NCBI RefSeq assembly: GCF_000333395.1
Contig: NZ_BADA01000461.1
Location: 1 to 34,336, forward strand
Reading direction: 5' to 3'
Source of the DNA: Microbacterium sp. B19
GTDB taxonomy: Bacteria; Actinomycetota; Actinomycetes; Actinomycetales; Microbacteriaceae
Length of the DNA: 34,336 bases
Below the pieces are notes generated by a model. The model did not search any database and was not told where the DNA came from. It worked only from the letters and a program-made list of their open reading frames with translations. Positions 23,455 to 31,347 of this stretch are shown here, piece by piece. A program made the position numbers and the translations under genes. How positions within the stretch are numbered: position 1 is the first letter of the stretch; every line of letters begins with the position of its first letter.

Positions 23455-24051
23455 ATGCAGCCCTTCATCCGTCACGAGGGGGTCGGAGCCCCCCTGCGTC
23501 TCAGCAACGTCGACACCGACCAGATCCTCCCCTCGAAATACCTCAAGCGCGTGACGCGGACGGGGTTCGAGGACGCCCTGTTCGCGGCGTGGCGCACCGA
23601 CCCGGACTTCGTCCTCAACCGACCGCCCTTCCGGGACGCCTCGGTCCTCGTCGCGGGCCCGGACTTCGGCACCGGGTCGTCGCGGGAGATGGCCGTGTGG
23701 GCCCTCCAGGACTACGGCTTCCGCGTCGTCATCGCGCCCCGGTTCGGCGACATCTTCTTCAGCAACGCCGGCAAGGCGGGCCTCCTCGCGGTGCGGCTCG
23801 ACGAGGACGTCGTCGAGCGACTCTGGGATCACCTGGATGCCACGCCGGGGGCGACGATCGCCGTGGACCTCGAGCGGGGCACGGTGGAGGCGGGTGGCAT
23901 CCATGTCGGGTTCCTCCTCGACGAGTACACGCGGTGGCGTCTGCTGCACGGATACGACGACATCGCGATCACCCTCGAGTCCGCGGAGGCGATCGATCGA
24001 TTCGAGGCGGCGCGCAGCGACCTCAAGCCCGTGATCGGGGCCGGTCGATGA
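23455..24051 (+). CDS. leuD: LeuD-like small subunit of an aconitase-family hydro-lyase
   Basis: This protein of 198 residues is clearly homologous to the 3-isopropylmalate dehydratase small subunit ([17 protein letters not shown] at 17-33; [11 protein letters not shown] at 68-78; [25 protein letters not shown]). The catalytic Ser-Ser-Arg-Glu is kept, but the next residue is Met79, where LeuD proteins normally have His (SSREHA). The gene comes before leuC, not after it, and is separated from it by an amidase gene. The context is a catabolic run, so I think it handles another 2-alkylmalate/alkylmaleate pair (as DmdB does) and not leucine synthesis. The symbol gives the family only. The start ATG is 5 nt after the monooxygenase stop. 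Confidence 0.88.
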   Translation: MQPFIRHEGVGAPLRLSNVDTDQILPSKYLKRVTRTGFEDALFAAWRTDPDFVLNRPPFRDASVLVAGPDFGTGSSREMAVWALQDYGFRVVIAPRFGDIFFSNAGKAGLLAVRLDEDVVERLWDHLDATPGATIAVDLERGTVEAGGIHVGFLLDEYTRWRLLHGYDDIAITLESAEAIDRFEAARSDLKPVIGAGR

Positions 24052-24683
24052 CGGCGCGGGAGGGCGTCCAGAGCGACGCGGAGGCCGGCTTCGGGCGGAG
24101 GCTGACGCCGGGGGCGTCACCGGCGCTCGTCGTCGTCGACATGGTGCGGGCCTACTTCGAGCCGGGCGAACAGCTGTACATGGGGCTCGACGACTGCCTC
24201 CTCTCGGCGGAGCGCGTGCTTGCGGCAGCGCGTCGGGCGGGGATCCCCGTGCTGCACACCACCGTCTCGTTCGTGGAGGGCGGGATGGACGGCGGCTACT
24301 TCTTCCGGAAGGTCGGGGCGCTGTCGGTCTTCGTCGGTGACAAGCCCGGCGGCCGCATCATGCCGCAGGTGGCACCTCACCCGGGGGAGCCGGTGCTCGT
24401 CAAGCAGTACGCGAGCGCGTTCTTCGGAACCTCGCTCGCCTCGACGCTGCGCGCACAGGGGGTCGACACGGTCATCGTCGTCGGTGTGAGCACGAGCGGC
24501 TGCATCCGCGCGACGGCCGTCGACGCCCTGCAGCACGGCTTCATCCCGCTCGTGGTGCGCGACGCCGTCGGCGATCGCGCGGACGGCCCCCACGAGGCGA
24601 ACCTCTTCGACATCCAGGCGAAGTACGGCGAGGTCCTCGACGAGGCGGCGGTCCTCGAGTACCTCGGCGGGGTGACGCGATGA
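24048..24683 (+). CDS. isochorismatase-family amidohydrolase (N-carbamoylsarcosine/maleamate amidase-like)
   Basis: This cysteine hydrolase of 211 residues has the full catalytic triad of the family: Asp31 (LVVVDM), Lys119 ([13 protein letters not shown]) and Cys152 ([15 protein letters not shown]). It has the cis-peptide region just before the Cys. Family members hydrolyse amides or carbamoyl groups, for example N-carbamoylsarcosine, maleamate (NicF), nicotinamide or ureidoacrylate (RutB). The [11 protein letters not shown] form with a long N-terminus fits the carbamoylsarcosine/maleamate branch better than true isochorismatase. Its place between the two halves of a LeuCD-like enzyme implies that the pathway intermediate loses an amide nitrogen. 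Both ends overlap neighbours by 4 bp (ATGA). Confidence 0.9.
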   Translation: MTAREGVQSDAEAGFGRRLTPGASPALVVVDMVRAYFEPGEQLYMGLDDCLLSAERVLAAARRAGIPVLHTTVSFVEGGMDGGYFFRKVGALSVFVGDKPGGRIMPQVAPHPGEPVLVKQYASAFFGTSLASTLRAQGVDTVIVVGVSTSGCIRATAVDALQHGFIPLVVRDAVGDRADGPHEANLFDIQAKYGEVLDEAAVLEYLGGVTR

Positions 24684-26116
24684 CGTCGGCGACGACCGCG
24701 CCGCGGACGATGATCGACAAGATCTGGGAGCGCCAGGCGATCGCGCGCGGGGACGGGCGGCCCGACCTGCTCTACATCGACCTCCACTTCGTCCACGAGG
24801 TGTCGAGTCCGCAGGCGTTCGACGGGCTGCGGGTCGCCGGTCGACCTGTCCGGCGGCCCGACCTGACGATGGCCACCGAGGATCACAACGTCCCGACCGA
24901 CACGCTCCTGCTTGCCGATCCGGTGAGCAGGCTCCAGGTCGAGACGCTCCGCCGCAACTGCGAGGAGTTCGGGATCGAGCTGCAGCGGCTCGGCGACCCA
25001 GGACAGGGCATCGTCCACGTGATCGGCCCCGAGACGGGACTCACGCAGCCCGGGATGACGATCGTGTGCGGCGACAGCCACACCTCGACCCACGGTGCGC
25101 TCGGTGCCCTCGCGTTCGGCATCGGCACGAGCGAGGTCGAGCACGTCCTCGCGACCCAGACGCTGCCGCAGGCCCGTCCGAAGACGATGGCGGTGACCGT
25201 GAATGGACGCCTTCCCGACGGGGTGTCGTCGAAGGACCTCGCCCTGGCGCTCCTGTCCCGGGTGGGGACCGGGGGCGGCCAGGGTCACGTCGTCGAGTAC
25301 CGCGGGGAGGCGATCCGGGCGCTCTCGATCGAGGCGCGGATGTCGCTGTGCAACATGAGCGTGGAGTGGGGCGCCCGCGCGGGTCTCGTCGCGCCGGACG
25401 AGGTCACGTTCGCGTACCTCCGGGGACGCCGGTACGCGCCCGCGGGTGACGCGTGGGAGCGCGCGGTGGCCGAGTGGTCGTCGCTGACGACCGACGAGGG
25501 CGCCGTGTTCGATCGGGAGATCGTGATCGACGCCGCGGAGATCTCGCCGTTCGTGACATGGGGGACCAACCCGGGCCAGGGCGCCCCCCTCGATTCCGCC
25601 GTGCCGGATCCGGAGGCGTTCACCGACCCGGAGGAGCGCGAGGCCGCCCACCGCGCGCTCGCGTACATGGACCTGCGCCCCGGCACCCCGCTGCGCGGCA
25701 TCCCGCTCGACACCGTCTTCATCGGCTCGTGCACGAACAGCCGCATCGAAGACCTGCGCATCGCCGCGGACGTCCTCCGCGGACGGCGCGCCGCCGCCGG
25801 GATCCGGCTCCTCGTCGTCCCCGGGTCGATGGCGGTCAAGCGCCGTGCGGAGGAGGAGGGCCTCGACGAGGTCTTCCGTGCCGCCGGCGCCGAGTGGCGC
25901 GGGGCGGGGTGCTCGATGTGCCTGGGGATGAACCCCGACGTCGTCGGACCGGGCGAACGCACCGCGTCCACCTCCAACCGTAACTTCGAGGGCCGCCAGG
26001 GACCGGGTGCTCGCACGCACCTGGTCTCCCCGGCGGTGGCCGCGGCATCCGCCGTGATCGGCCGCCTCGCCTCTCCCGCCGACCTGTCGGCATCCGATCA
26101 GAAAGTGATTCCATGA
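24680..26116 (+). CDS. leuC: LeuC-like large subunit of an aconitase-family hydro-lyase
   Basis: This protein of 478 residues is full-length and very similar to actinobacterial 3-isopropylmalate dehydratase large subunits. The [4Fe-4S] ligands are Cys351 (GSCTNSR), Cys411 and Cys414 (GCSMCLGMN). Substrate-binding stretches include ATEDHNVPT (65-73), [23 protein letters not shown] (130-152) and [12 protein letters not shown] near 430. With the LeuD-like protein it would reversibly add water to an alkylmaleate-type double bond. The lyase that directly follows can cleave such a product, a pairing known from 2,3-dimethylmalate metabolism (DmdAB with Dml). A role as the cell's only leucine dehydratase cannot be excluded without the rest of the genome. 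It overlaps both neighbours by 4 bp. Confidence 0.9.
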   Translation: MTSATTAPRTMIDKIWERQAIARGDGRPDLLYIDLHFVHEVSSPQAFDGLRVAGRPVRRPDLTMATEDHNVPTDTLLLADPVSRLQVETLRRNCEEFGIELQRLGDPGQGIVHVIGPETGLTQPGMTIVCGDSHTSTHGALGALAFGIGTSEVEHVLATQTLPQARPKTMAVTVNGRLPDGVSSKDLALALLSRVGTGGGQGHVVEYRGEAIRALSIEARMSLCNMSVEWGARAGLVAPDEVTFAYLRGRRYAPAGDAWERAVAEWSSLTTDEGAVFDREIVIDAAEISPFVTWGTNPGQGAPLDSAVPDPEAFTDPEEREAAHRALAYMDLRPGTPLRGIPLDTVFIGSCTNSRIEDLRIAADVLRGRRAAAGIRLLVVPGSMAVKRRAEEEGLDEVFRAAGAEWRGAGCSMCLGMNPDVVGPGERTASTSNRNFEGRQGPGARTHLVSPAVAAASAVIGRLASPADLSASDQKVIP

Positions 26117-27015
26117 CCCCCGCCTCCCAGCTCCGCGGACTGCTCGCCGACACCGCCGCACCCCTCGTCGTCCCCGGCGCGGGGACGCCCCTCGAGGCGC
26201 TCGCGATCCAGCGCGCGGGCTTCGGCGCGGTCTACCTCAGCGGCTACGCCATCGCGGCCTGGCGGCACGGCCTGCCCGACATCGGACTCCTCGGTGCCGG
26301 GGAGGCCCTCGAGGCGCTGACGGCCACCGCCCGCGTGACCGACCTGCCCCTGCTCGTCGACGCCGACACGGGGTACGGGGATGCCACCTCGGTGTGGGCG
26401 AACGTCCGCATGCTCGAGGCGGCGGGGGCGGCCGGCATCCAGATCGAGGATCAGGTCTGGCCGAAGCGCTGCGGCCACATGGTCGGCAAGGAGGTCATCG
26501 ACGCCGACGAGGCCGTCCGCAAGATCGCCACCGCGGCCGAGGCCCGGCGCGATCCCGACACCGTCATCGTCGCGCGCACCGACTCGCTCGCGCCGCTCGG
26601 ACTGGACGAGGCGCTGTCGCGGGCCCAGCGGTTCCGCGAGGTCGGCGCCGACGTCGTCTTCATCGACGCGCCGTCGTCGATGGCGGACCTCCGCCGGATC
26701 GGTGCGGAGCTCGACGGCCCGATCATGGCCAACATGAGCGAGGGCGGTGTGACCCCGGCGCTGTCCGCGGACGAGTTCCACGCCCTGGGATTCCAGCTCG
26801 TCATCTTCCCCACCGCCCCGCTGCGCGTCGCCTCGATGGCGATGTCGGACTTCCTCACCGACCTGCGCCGGGACGGCGATTCGCGGTCGTGGCGGGAACG
26901 AATGGACGGCCTCGACGAGCTCAACGATCTCGTCGGTCTCGATCGCTACCTCACGATCGGCGACCGGGCGTCGAGTCTCGATCTGCCCCGGGCCGCCGTG
27001 CAGGGGGCGTCGTGA
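26113..27015 (+). CDS. isocitrate lyase/PEP mutase-superfamily C-C lyase (methylisocitrate or dimethylmalate lyase-like)
   Basis: This TIM-barrel lyase of 300 residues splits a 2-hydroxy dicarboxylate into a 2-oxoacid and a shorter acid. The metal site is [11 protein letters not shown] (80-90). The flexible catalytic loop carries KRCGH at 118-122 with the acid/base Cys120, which marks true lyases (PrpB, Dml) and is absent from PEP mutases and phosphonopyruvate hydrolases. [21 protein letters not shown] and FIDAP further down are also typical. Directly after the LeuC-like gene with a 4-bp overlap, it probably cleaves the hydrated product of LeuCD, giving pyruvate or glyoxylate plus acetate, propionate or a homologue. 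PrpB itself is less likely because no methylcitrate synthase or dehydratase PrpD is nearby. Confidence 0.9.
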   Translation: MTPASQLRGLLADTAAPLVVPGAGTPLEALAIQRAGFGAVYLSGYAIAAWRHGLPDIGLLGAGEALEALTATARVTDLPLLVDADTGYGDATSVWANVRMLEAAGAAGIQIEDQVWPKRCGHMVGKEVIDADEAVRKIATAAEARRDPDTVIVARTDSLAPLGLDEALSRAQRFREVGADVVFIDAPSSMADLRRIGAELDGPIMANMSEGGVTPALSADEFHALGFQLVIFPTAPLRVASMAMSDFLTDLRRDGDSRSWRERMDGLDELNDLVGLDRYLTIGDRASSLDLPRAAVQGAS

Positions 27016-28118
27016 GGATTCGCGGCGCGGTCCTCGAGGAGGTGGGGCGGCCCGCCCCCTTCCGCGAATCGCGGCCCCTCACCGTCTCGGAACTCGAGCT
27101 GGCCGAACCCGGTCGCGAGGAGATCCGGGTGCGGATCGAAGTCGCCGGGCTCTGCCACTCCGACCTCTCGGTCGTCGACGGCAACCGCGCGCGTCCCACG
27201 CCGATGCTCCTCGGGCACGAGGCCGCCGGGATCGTGGATGCCGTCGGCCCGGGCGCCGATCCGGAGATGCTCGGTCGGCGAGTGGTCATGACGTTCCTTC
27301 CGCGCTGCGGCGCGTGCGAGGGGTGCGCGAGCAACGGGCTGCGGCCCTGCGTGCCCGGCTCGGCGGCGAACGGAGCCGGCGAACTGATCGCCGGCGGTCG
27401 GCGCCTGAGCAGGGACGGCATCCCGGTGCACCATCATCTCGGCGTCTCCGGTTTCGCCGACCACGCGGTCGTCTCCGTCCACTCGGTCGTGCCCGTGTCG
27501 GACGATGTGCCCGCGGACGTCGCCGCCGTCCTGGGGTGCGCCGTGCTCACCGGCGGCGGAGCCGTGCTCAACGCCGGGCGGCCGTCGCCCGGGCAGACGG
27601 TGGCCGTGGTCGGACTCGGCGGCGTCGGCATGGCCGCGCTGCTCACCGCGCTCGCGCTGGACGATCTCACGGTCATCGCGGTCGATGCCGTCGAGGCGAA
27701 GCTCGCGCTCGCCCGTGAACTCGGTGCTGCGCGGGCGTTGTCTCCCGCCGAGGCCGTGGAGTCCGGGCTGCGCGCTCCCGTGGTGATCGAGGCCGCCGGC
27801 AACGTGCGCGCCCTCGAGACGGCGATCGCGCTGACCGAGGCCGGAGGGCGCACCGTCACCGTCGGACTCCCCGCGCCGGACGCGCGCGTGAGCTTCTCGC
27901 CCACGGCCCTCGTCGCGGAGGGGCGCTCGATCATCGGCAGCTACCTCGGCTCCGCGGTGCCCGAGCGCGACATCCCCGTGTTCGTCGACCTCTGGCGACG
28001 CGGGCGTCTGCCGGTGGAGCGTCTCGTCTCGTCGGAGATCGCGCTCGACGACATCAACGAGGGCATGGACGCTCTGGCATCCGGTGCCGCCGTGCGTCAG
28101 ATCATCCGCTTCGCCTGA
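27012..28118 (+). CDS. zinc-dependent alcohol dehydrogenase (class III-like)
   Basis: This protein of 368 residues is the second medium-chain dehydrogenase of the run and belongs to another branch from the first. It has catalytic zinc ligands in GLCHSD and GHEAAG (the usual GHE), a complete structural zinc cluster (CGACEGCASNGLRPC), and a Rossmann motif GLGGVGMAAL near 198. It resembles class III and mycobacterial-type alcohol dehydrogenases. It may oxidise the primary alcohol at pathway entry or reduce an aldehyde formed on the way. The GTG start overlaps the lyase stop. It is the last gene of the run, followed by two hairpins. Confidence 0.9.
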   Translation: MRIRGAVLEEVGRPAPFRESRPLTVSELELAEPGREEIRVRIEVAGLCHSDLSVVDGNRARPTPMLLGHEAAGIVDAVGPGADPEMLGRRVVMTFLPRCGACEGCASNGLRPCVPGSAANGAGELIAGGRRLSRDGIPVHHHLGVSGFADHAVVSVHSVVPVSDDVPADVAAVLGCAVLTGGGAVLNAGRPSPGQTVAVVGLGGVGMAALLTALALDDLTVIAVDAVEAKLALARELGAARALSPAEAVESGLRAPVVIEAAGNVRALETAIALTEAGGRTVTVGLPAPDARVSFSPTALVAEGRSIIGSYLGSAVPERDIPVFVDLWRRGRLPVERLVSSEIALDDINEGMDALASGAAVRQIIRFA

Positions 28119-28149
28119 CTCGGCGCTCAGGGGAGGGTTTCCGGCGGGG

Positions 28150-28225
28150 GGAGGAGCCCCGCGGGGCTTGGCCTCCTCCGCTCCCCGTTTCTCCTCCGCT
28201 CGTCGCCCGGAGCGATCCGGGCGAC
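28150..28225. terminator. two hairpins between convergent genes
   Basis: AGCCCC-GC-GGGGCT (28155-28168), widened by GAGG/CCTC arms (28151-28154 and 28172-28175), is followed by a perfect 10-bp stem with a 4-nt loop (GTCGCCCGGA at 28202-28211, TCCGGGCGAC at 28216-28225). Neither has a U-tract, as is common in high-GC actinobacteria. They probably end transcription of the catabolic run and of nucS from the other side. Confidence 0.55.
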
Positions 28226-28228
28226 CTG

Positions 28229-28923
28229 TCAGAACAGCCGCGGAGCGCCCGACTCGATGCCCTTCATCTCGTCGTAGTCGAGGGTGAGGCAGCGGATGCC
28301 GCGGTCGGTCGCGAGCACGCGCGCCTGCGGCTTGATCTCCTGCGCCGCGAAGACGCCGCTCACGGGTGCGAGCAGCGGGTCGCGGTTGAGGAGCTCGAGG
28401 TAGCGGGTGAGCTGCTCGACGCCGTCGATGTCGCCGCGGCGCTTGACCTCGATCGCGACCGTGCCGCCGTGTCGTCGCGCAGCAGCAGATCGACGGGGCC
28501 GATCGCGGTGGGGTACTCCCGGCGGACGAGCGTGAGGCCCTCGCCCACGACCGACACCTGCTCCGCGAGCAGCCGCTGCAGGTCGGCTTCGACGCCGTCC
28601 TTGATGAGACCGGGGTCGACGCCGAGGTCGTGCGAGGTGTCGTGGATCACCTCGTAGATCTTCACGACGAGCGCGTCGCCGGACTTCTTGTGCGTGACGC
28701 GCCACTGCTGAGTGACGCCGACGCTCGCGGCATCCTCATCCGGCTCCTCGACCGTGAGCGTGCACGGCGGGCTCATCCAGTTCAGCGGCTTGTAGGACCC
28801 GCCGTCCGAGTGCACGAGCAGCGACCCATCGCCCTTGTGCACGAGCAGACGCGTGGCGAGCGGCAGATGGGCGTTGAGCCGACCGGTGTAGTCGACGGAG
28901 CAGCGGGCGATGACGAGACGCAC
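28229..28923 (-). pseudogene. nucS: nucS, mismatch-specific endonuclease, broken by a 1-nt frameshift
   Basis: NucS cuts mismatched DNA and is the key enzyme of non-canonical mismatch repair in actinobacteria that lack MutS/MutL. The N-terminal DNA-binding half reads normally from the GTG at 28923 ([50 protein letters not shown]). After PVDLLLRDD the frame is wrong. The family sequence resumes in another frame as [20 protein letters not shown], through [23 protein letters not shown] to RLF at 28229. The total of 695 bp is one short of 232 codons. Restoring one base near 28469-28475 gives a normal 231-residue protein. As written, the product loses the catalytic Glu and Lys of EVKRR. It may be real or a sequencing error. 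A leaderless -10 (TAGGCT) lies 6 nt before the GTG. Confidence 0.88.
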
Positions 28924-28932
28924 CCGACGAGC

Positions 28933-30174
28933 CTAATCGCGGCGGGCGGCTCTCTCGGCCTCGGGTTCAGCGACGACGAGCGGCTTCGCCGCTCCCGAGA
29001 AGAGTCCGGATGCCACGATCAACCCCACCACGATGAGCAGCGTGTTGAGCAGACCGATGTGATCGCCGATCCAGCCGAGGATCGGCGGGCCGCACAGGAA
29101 CGCGACGTACCCGATGGTCGCGGCCGCGGCGACCCGGGAGGCGGCCTTGGCGGGGTCGTCGGCCGCGGCGGACATGCCGATCGGGAAGCCCAGCGAGGCA
29201 CCGAGACCCCAGAGCGCGGCGCCGAGGTACACGAGCGGTCCGAACGGCGCCACGATGAACAGCAGCAGTCCCGCGGCGGCGGTGACCGCGAGGATCCGCA
29301 GGACCCACACGCGTCCGAACCGGTCGACGACGGGACCGCCGAGGAGGCGCCCCGCGGTCATCGCGACCGAGAACACGGCGAGCACGGCCGGCCCTGCCTC
29401 TTCGGGCGCGCCGTGTCCGAACACGACCGCGGAGGGCAGCCAGTCGTTCGCGCTGCCCTCGGCGAATGCCATCCCGAGCATGATCACGCCGAGCGTGTAC
29501 GTGCGCGGCTCGCGCCACGCGGCGAGCGACGTGCCGAGGCGCTCGCGCCAGTGCGCGCGCTGCTCCGCGGGCGGGGCGTCCATCGCGATCTCGCGGGACG
29601 GGACGTTGGCGATCGCGACGAAGGCCACCACCGCGATCACGATCGCCATCGCGAGGCTGTGCGCGAAGACCGGCAGGCCGCCACGGACGGCCAGGAACCC
29701 GATGCCGGCGCCGATCACCGTGCCGAAGCTGAAGAACGCGTGCAGCAGAGGCATCACGGTGCGGCCGGTCGCCTTCTCGAGCGCGGCGCCCTCGACGTTC
29801 ATCATGACGTCGACCGCCCCGTTGCCGAACCCGAACAGCGCGAGGCCGACGAGCGCGACGCCGTACAGCTGAAGGGTGTCGGACCCGAACCCGATGATGA
29901 ACAGCCCGACCGCGACGAGCAGGAGGGCGATGAGCATGCCGCGGCGTGCACCGACCCGCGCGATGACGGCGGGCGCGACGGTCAGACCGATAATGGATGC
30001 CACCCCCATGCCGAGCAGCAACTGCCCCACGCCGGCGTTCTCGATGCCGAGCGACTCGCGGATCGCCGGGACCCGGGAGGCCCAGGTCGAGATGCTCAGG
30101 CCGCTCGCGAGGAAGATCGCGCAGATCGCGATGTACCAGCGCACGAGGCGCGAACGGGTGAGCGTGGAATCCAT
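28933..30174 (-). CDS. MFS transporter
   Basis: This protein of 413 residues has about twelve hydrophobic segments in two halves, joined by a charged loop near residues 195-225. The loop after segment 2 carries ARVGARRGM, and the equivalent loop of the second half carries DRFGRVWVL; both are major-facilitator signatures. WASRVPAIRESLGI near the start and GNGAVDVMMNVEG near segment 4 recall the YbjJ/fucose-permease-like group. The substrate is unknown. The ATG at 30174 has TACTGT 6 nt upstream and no ribosome-binding site, so it is probably leaderless. It is divergent from a LacI gene, which likely controls it. The stop is 9 bp before nucS. Confidence 0.9.
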   Translation of the reverse strand: MDSTLTRSRLVRWYIAICAIFLASGLSISTWASRVPAIRESLGIENAGVGQLLLGMGVASIIGLTVAPAVIARVGARRGMLIALLLVAVGLFIIGFGSDTLQLYGVALVGLALFGFGNGAVDVMMNVEGAALEKATGRTVMPLLHAFFSFGTVIGAGIGFLAVRGGLPVFAHSLAMAIVIAVVAFVAIANVPSREIAMDAPPAEQRAHWRERLGTSLAAWREPRTYTLGVIMLGMAFAEGSANDWLPSAVVFGHGAPEEAGPAVLAVFSVAMTAGRLLGGPVVDRFGRVWVLRILAVTAAAGLLLFIVAPFGPLVYLGAALWGLGASLGFPIGMSAAADDPAKAASRVAAAATIGYVAFLCGPPILGWIGDHIGLLNTLLIVVGLIVASGLFSGAAKPLVVAEPEAERAARRD

Positions 30175-30251
30175 ATCGCCACAGTAACCAGGATTCGCGG
30201 ACGAATCGAATCGATTCGAGAGATCGGTTCCACGCGGGGTACGATCAGGCG
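30175..30251. promoter_or_regulatory. divergent promoters and LacI-type operator
   Basis: A perfect 14-bp palindrome with a central CG, TCGAATCGATTCGA, lies at 30206-30219, as expected for a LacI-family operator. A second inverted repeat, ATTCG-CGGA-CGAAT, is at 30193-30206. The -10 boxes are TACTGT on the minus strand (30186-30181) for the transporter and TACGAT (30240-30245) for lacI, each 6 nt from its start codon. The palindrome sits about where both -35 regions would be, so one bound dimer could block both genes. Confidence 0.6.
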
Positions 30252-31307
30252 GTGAGCACGCGCCGCGCGACCATCAGCGACGTCGCCCGAGAGGCGGGCG
30301 TCTCCGTCTCGACGGCATCCGTCGTCTTCAGCGGCAAGACGCCGACGTCGGAGGCGACGCGGGCGCGGGTGCTCACGGCCGCAGAGAAGCTCGGTTACAC
30401 CGGTCCGGATCCTCGCGCGGCTTCGCTGCGCCGCGGTCGGTCGGGCATCGTCGGCGTCGTCTTCGACCAGCACCTCGGCACGGCGTTCCTCGACCCCGTG
30501 ACGACGCACATGATGGACGGCCTCGCCGACGGCGTCTCGCGCCTGGGCGCCGCACTCCTCCTCCTGCGCGACGACGGTGTGACCATCAGCGAACCGTCGC
30601 TGCACACCGCTCCGATCGACGCCGCGGTGCTCATCGGCTGCAGCCCCCGCATGGCCGACTCGCTCGAGATCGTCCGGGGGCGTGGCATCCCGGTCGTCGT
30701 CATCGAAGGGGATGCCGGGGACGGAATCCCGCGCGTGCTGCTCGACAACGTGGAGGCGCAGCGCGAAGCAGCCCGACACCTTGCCGACCTCGGGCACACC
30801 GACGTCGTGGTCGTGACGCTGCCGGTCGACGTCGAGCGGCGCCGCGGGTGGATCCCCGACGACGCCGCCGTGCACGTCGACATCACCGCCGACCGGCTCG
30901 CCGGCGTCCGCGAGGTGTTCCCCGACGCTCCGGCGCTCGCCGCCGCGGCCAGCTCGATCGACGAGGGCGCGATCGCGGGCCGCACGATCTTCGCCGACCC
31001 ATCGCGCCGACCCACGGCCGTGATCGCGCAGAGCGATCTGCTGGCGGCGGGCGTCATCCGCGCCGCCGAGGAGGCGGGACTCCAGGTGCCCCGCGACGTG
31101 AGCGTGACGGGCTTCGACGGCGTCGTCGTGGATGGCCTCGCGCCCCACGTGCTCACGACCCTCGTGCAGCCGGCCACGGCGAAAGGCCGCGCGGCGGGCG
31201 AGGCCGTCGCGGCGATGCTCGAGGGCTCGACCCCCGCCGGACTGGACCTGACCTGCACGTTCCGCGTCGGCACGACGACCGCGCCGCCGCGCTCGACAGG
31301 CGTCTAG
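30252..31307 (+). CDS. LacI-family transcriptional regulator
   Basis: This repressor of 351 residues has an N-terminal helix-turn-helix (ATISDVAREAGVSVSTASVVFSG, about 6-28) and a hinge region (DPRAASLRRGRSG). A sugar-binding-protein-like effector domain follows (GIVGVVF, VVVIEGDAG, AAEEAGLQVPRDVSVTGFDG). The GTG start at 30252 lies 6 nt after a -10 box and is probably translated without a leader. Its operator is most likely the palindrome just upstream, so it should control itself and the divergent MFS transporter. The effector is unknown. Confidence 0.92.
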   Translation: MSTRRATISDVAREAGVSVSTASVVFSGKTPTSEATRARVLTAAEKLGYTGPDPRAASLRRGRSGIVGVVFDQHLGTAFLDPVTTHMMDGLADGVSRLGAALLLLRDDGVTISEPSLHTAPIDAAVLIGCSPRMADSLEIVRGRGIPVVVIEGDAGDGIPRVLLDNVEAQREAARHLADLGHTDVVVVTLPVDVERRRGWIPDDAAVHVDITADRLAGVREVFPDAPALAAAASSIDEGAIAGRTIFADPSRRPTAVIAQSDLLAAGVIRAAEEAGLQVPRDVSVTGFDGVVVDGLAPHVLTTLVQPATAKGRAAGEAVAAMLEGSTPAGLDLTCTFRVGTTTAPPRSTGV

Positions 31308-31312
31308 CGTCG

Positions 31313-31341
31313 TTGTGAGACGCGATGCGCTTTCGTATGAT
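31313..31341 (+). promoter_or_regulatory. promoter of the small RNA candidate
   Basis: TTGTGA (31313-31318) and TATGAT (31336-31341) are exactly 17 nt apart, one of the best sigma-70-type matches in the window. It starts 5 nt after the lacI stop codon. No protein-coding gene follows on this strand. Confidence 0.55.
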
Positions 31342-31347
31342 TGGGGT

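Noticed and set aside
21441-24683. Standard aerobic nicotinate pathway (NicC, NicX, NicD, NicF, NicE).
   Set aside because: A monooxygenase, an amidase and an isomerase homologue are present, but the ring-opening NicX dioxygenase and NicD deformylase are absent, and the isomerase homologue lacks its cysteines.
26113-27015. Methylcitrate cycle lyase PrpB.
   Set aside because: No methylcitrate synthase or PrpD-type dehydratase is nearby, and the context is a LeuCD-like pair; the KRCGH motif alone does not separate PrpB from dimethylmalate-type lyases.
28460-28480. Programmed frameshifting as an explanation for split nucS.
   Set aside because: No slippery heptamer or obvious downstream structure is seen, and I know of no NucS made that way; a 1-nt deletion or sequencing error is simpler.
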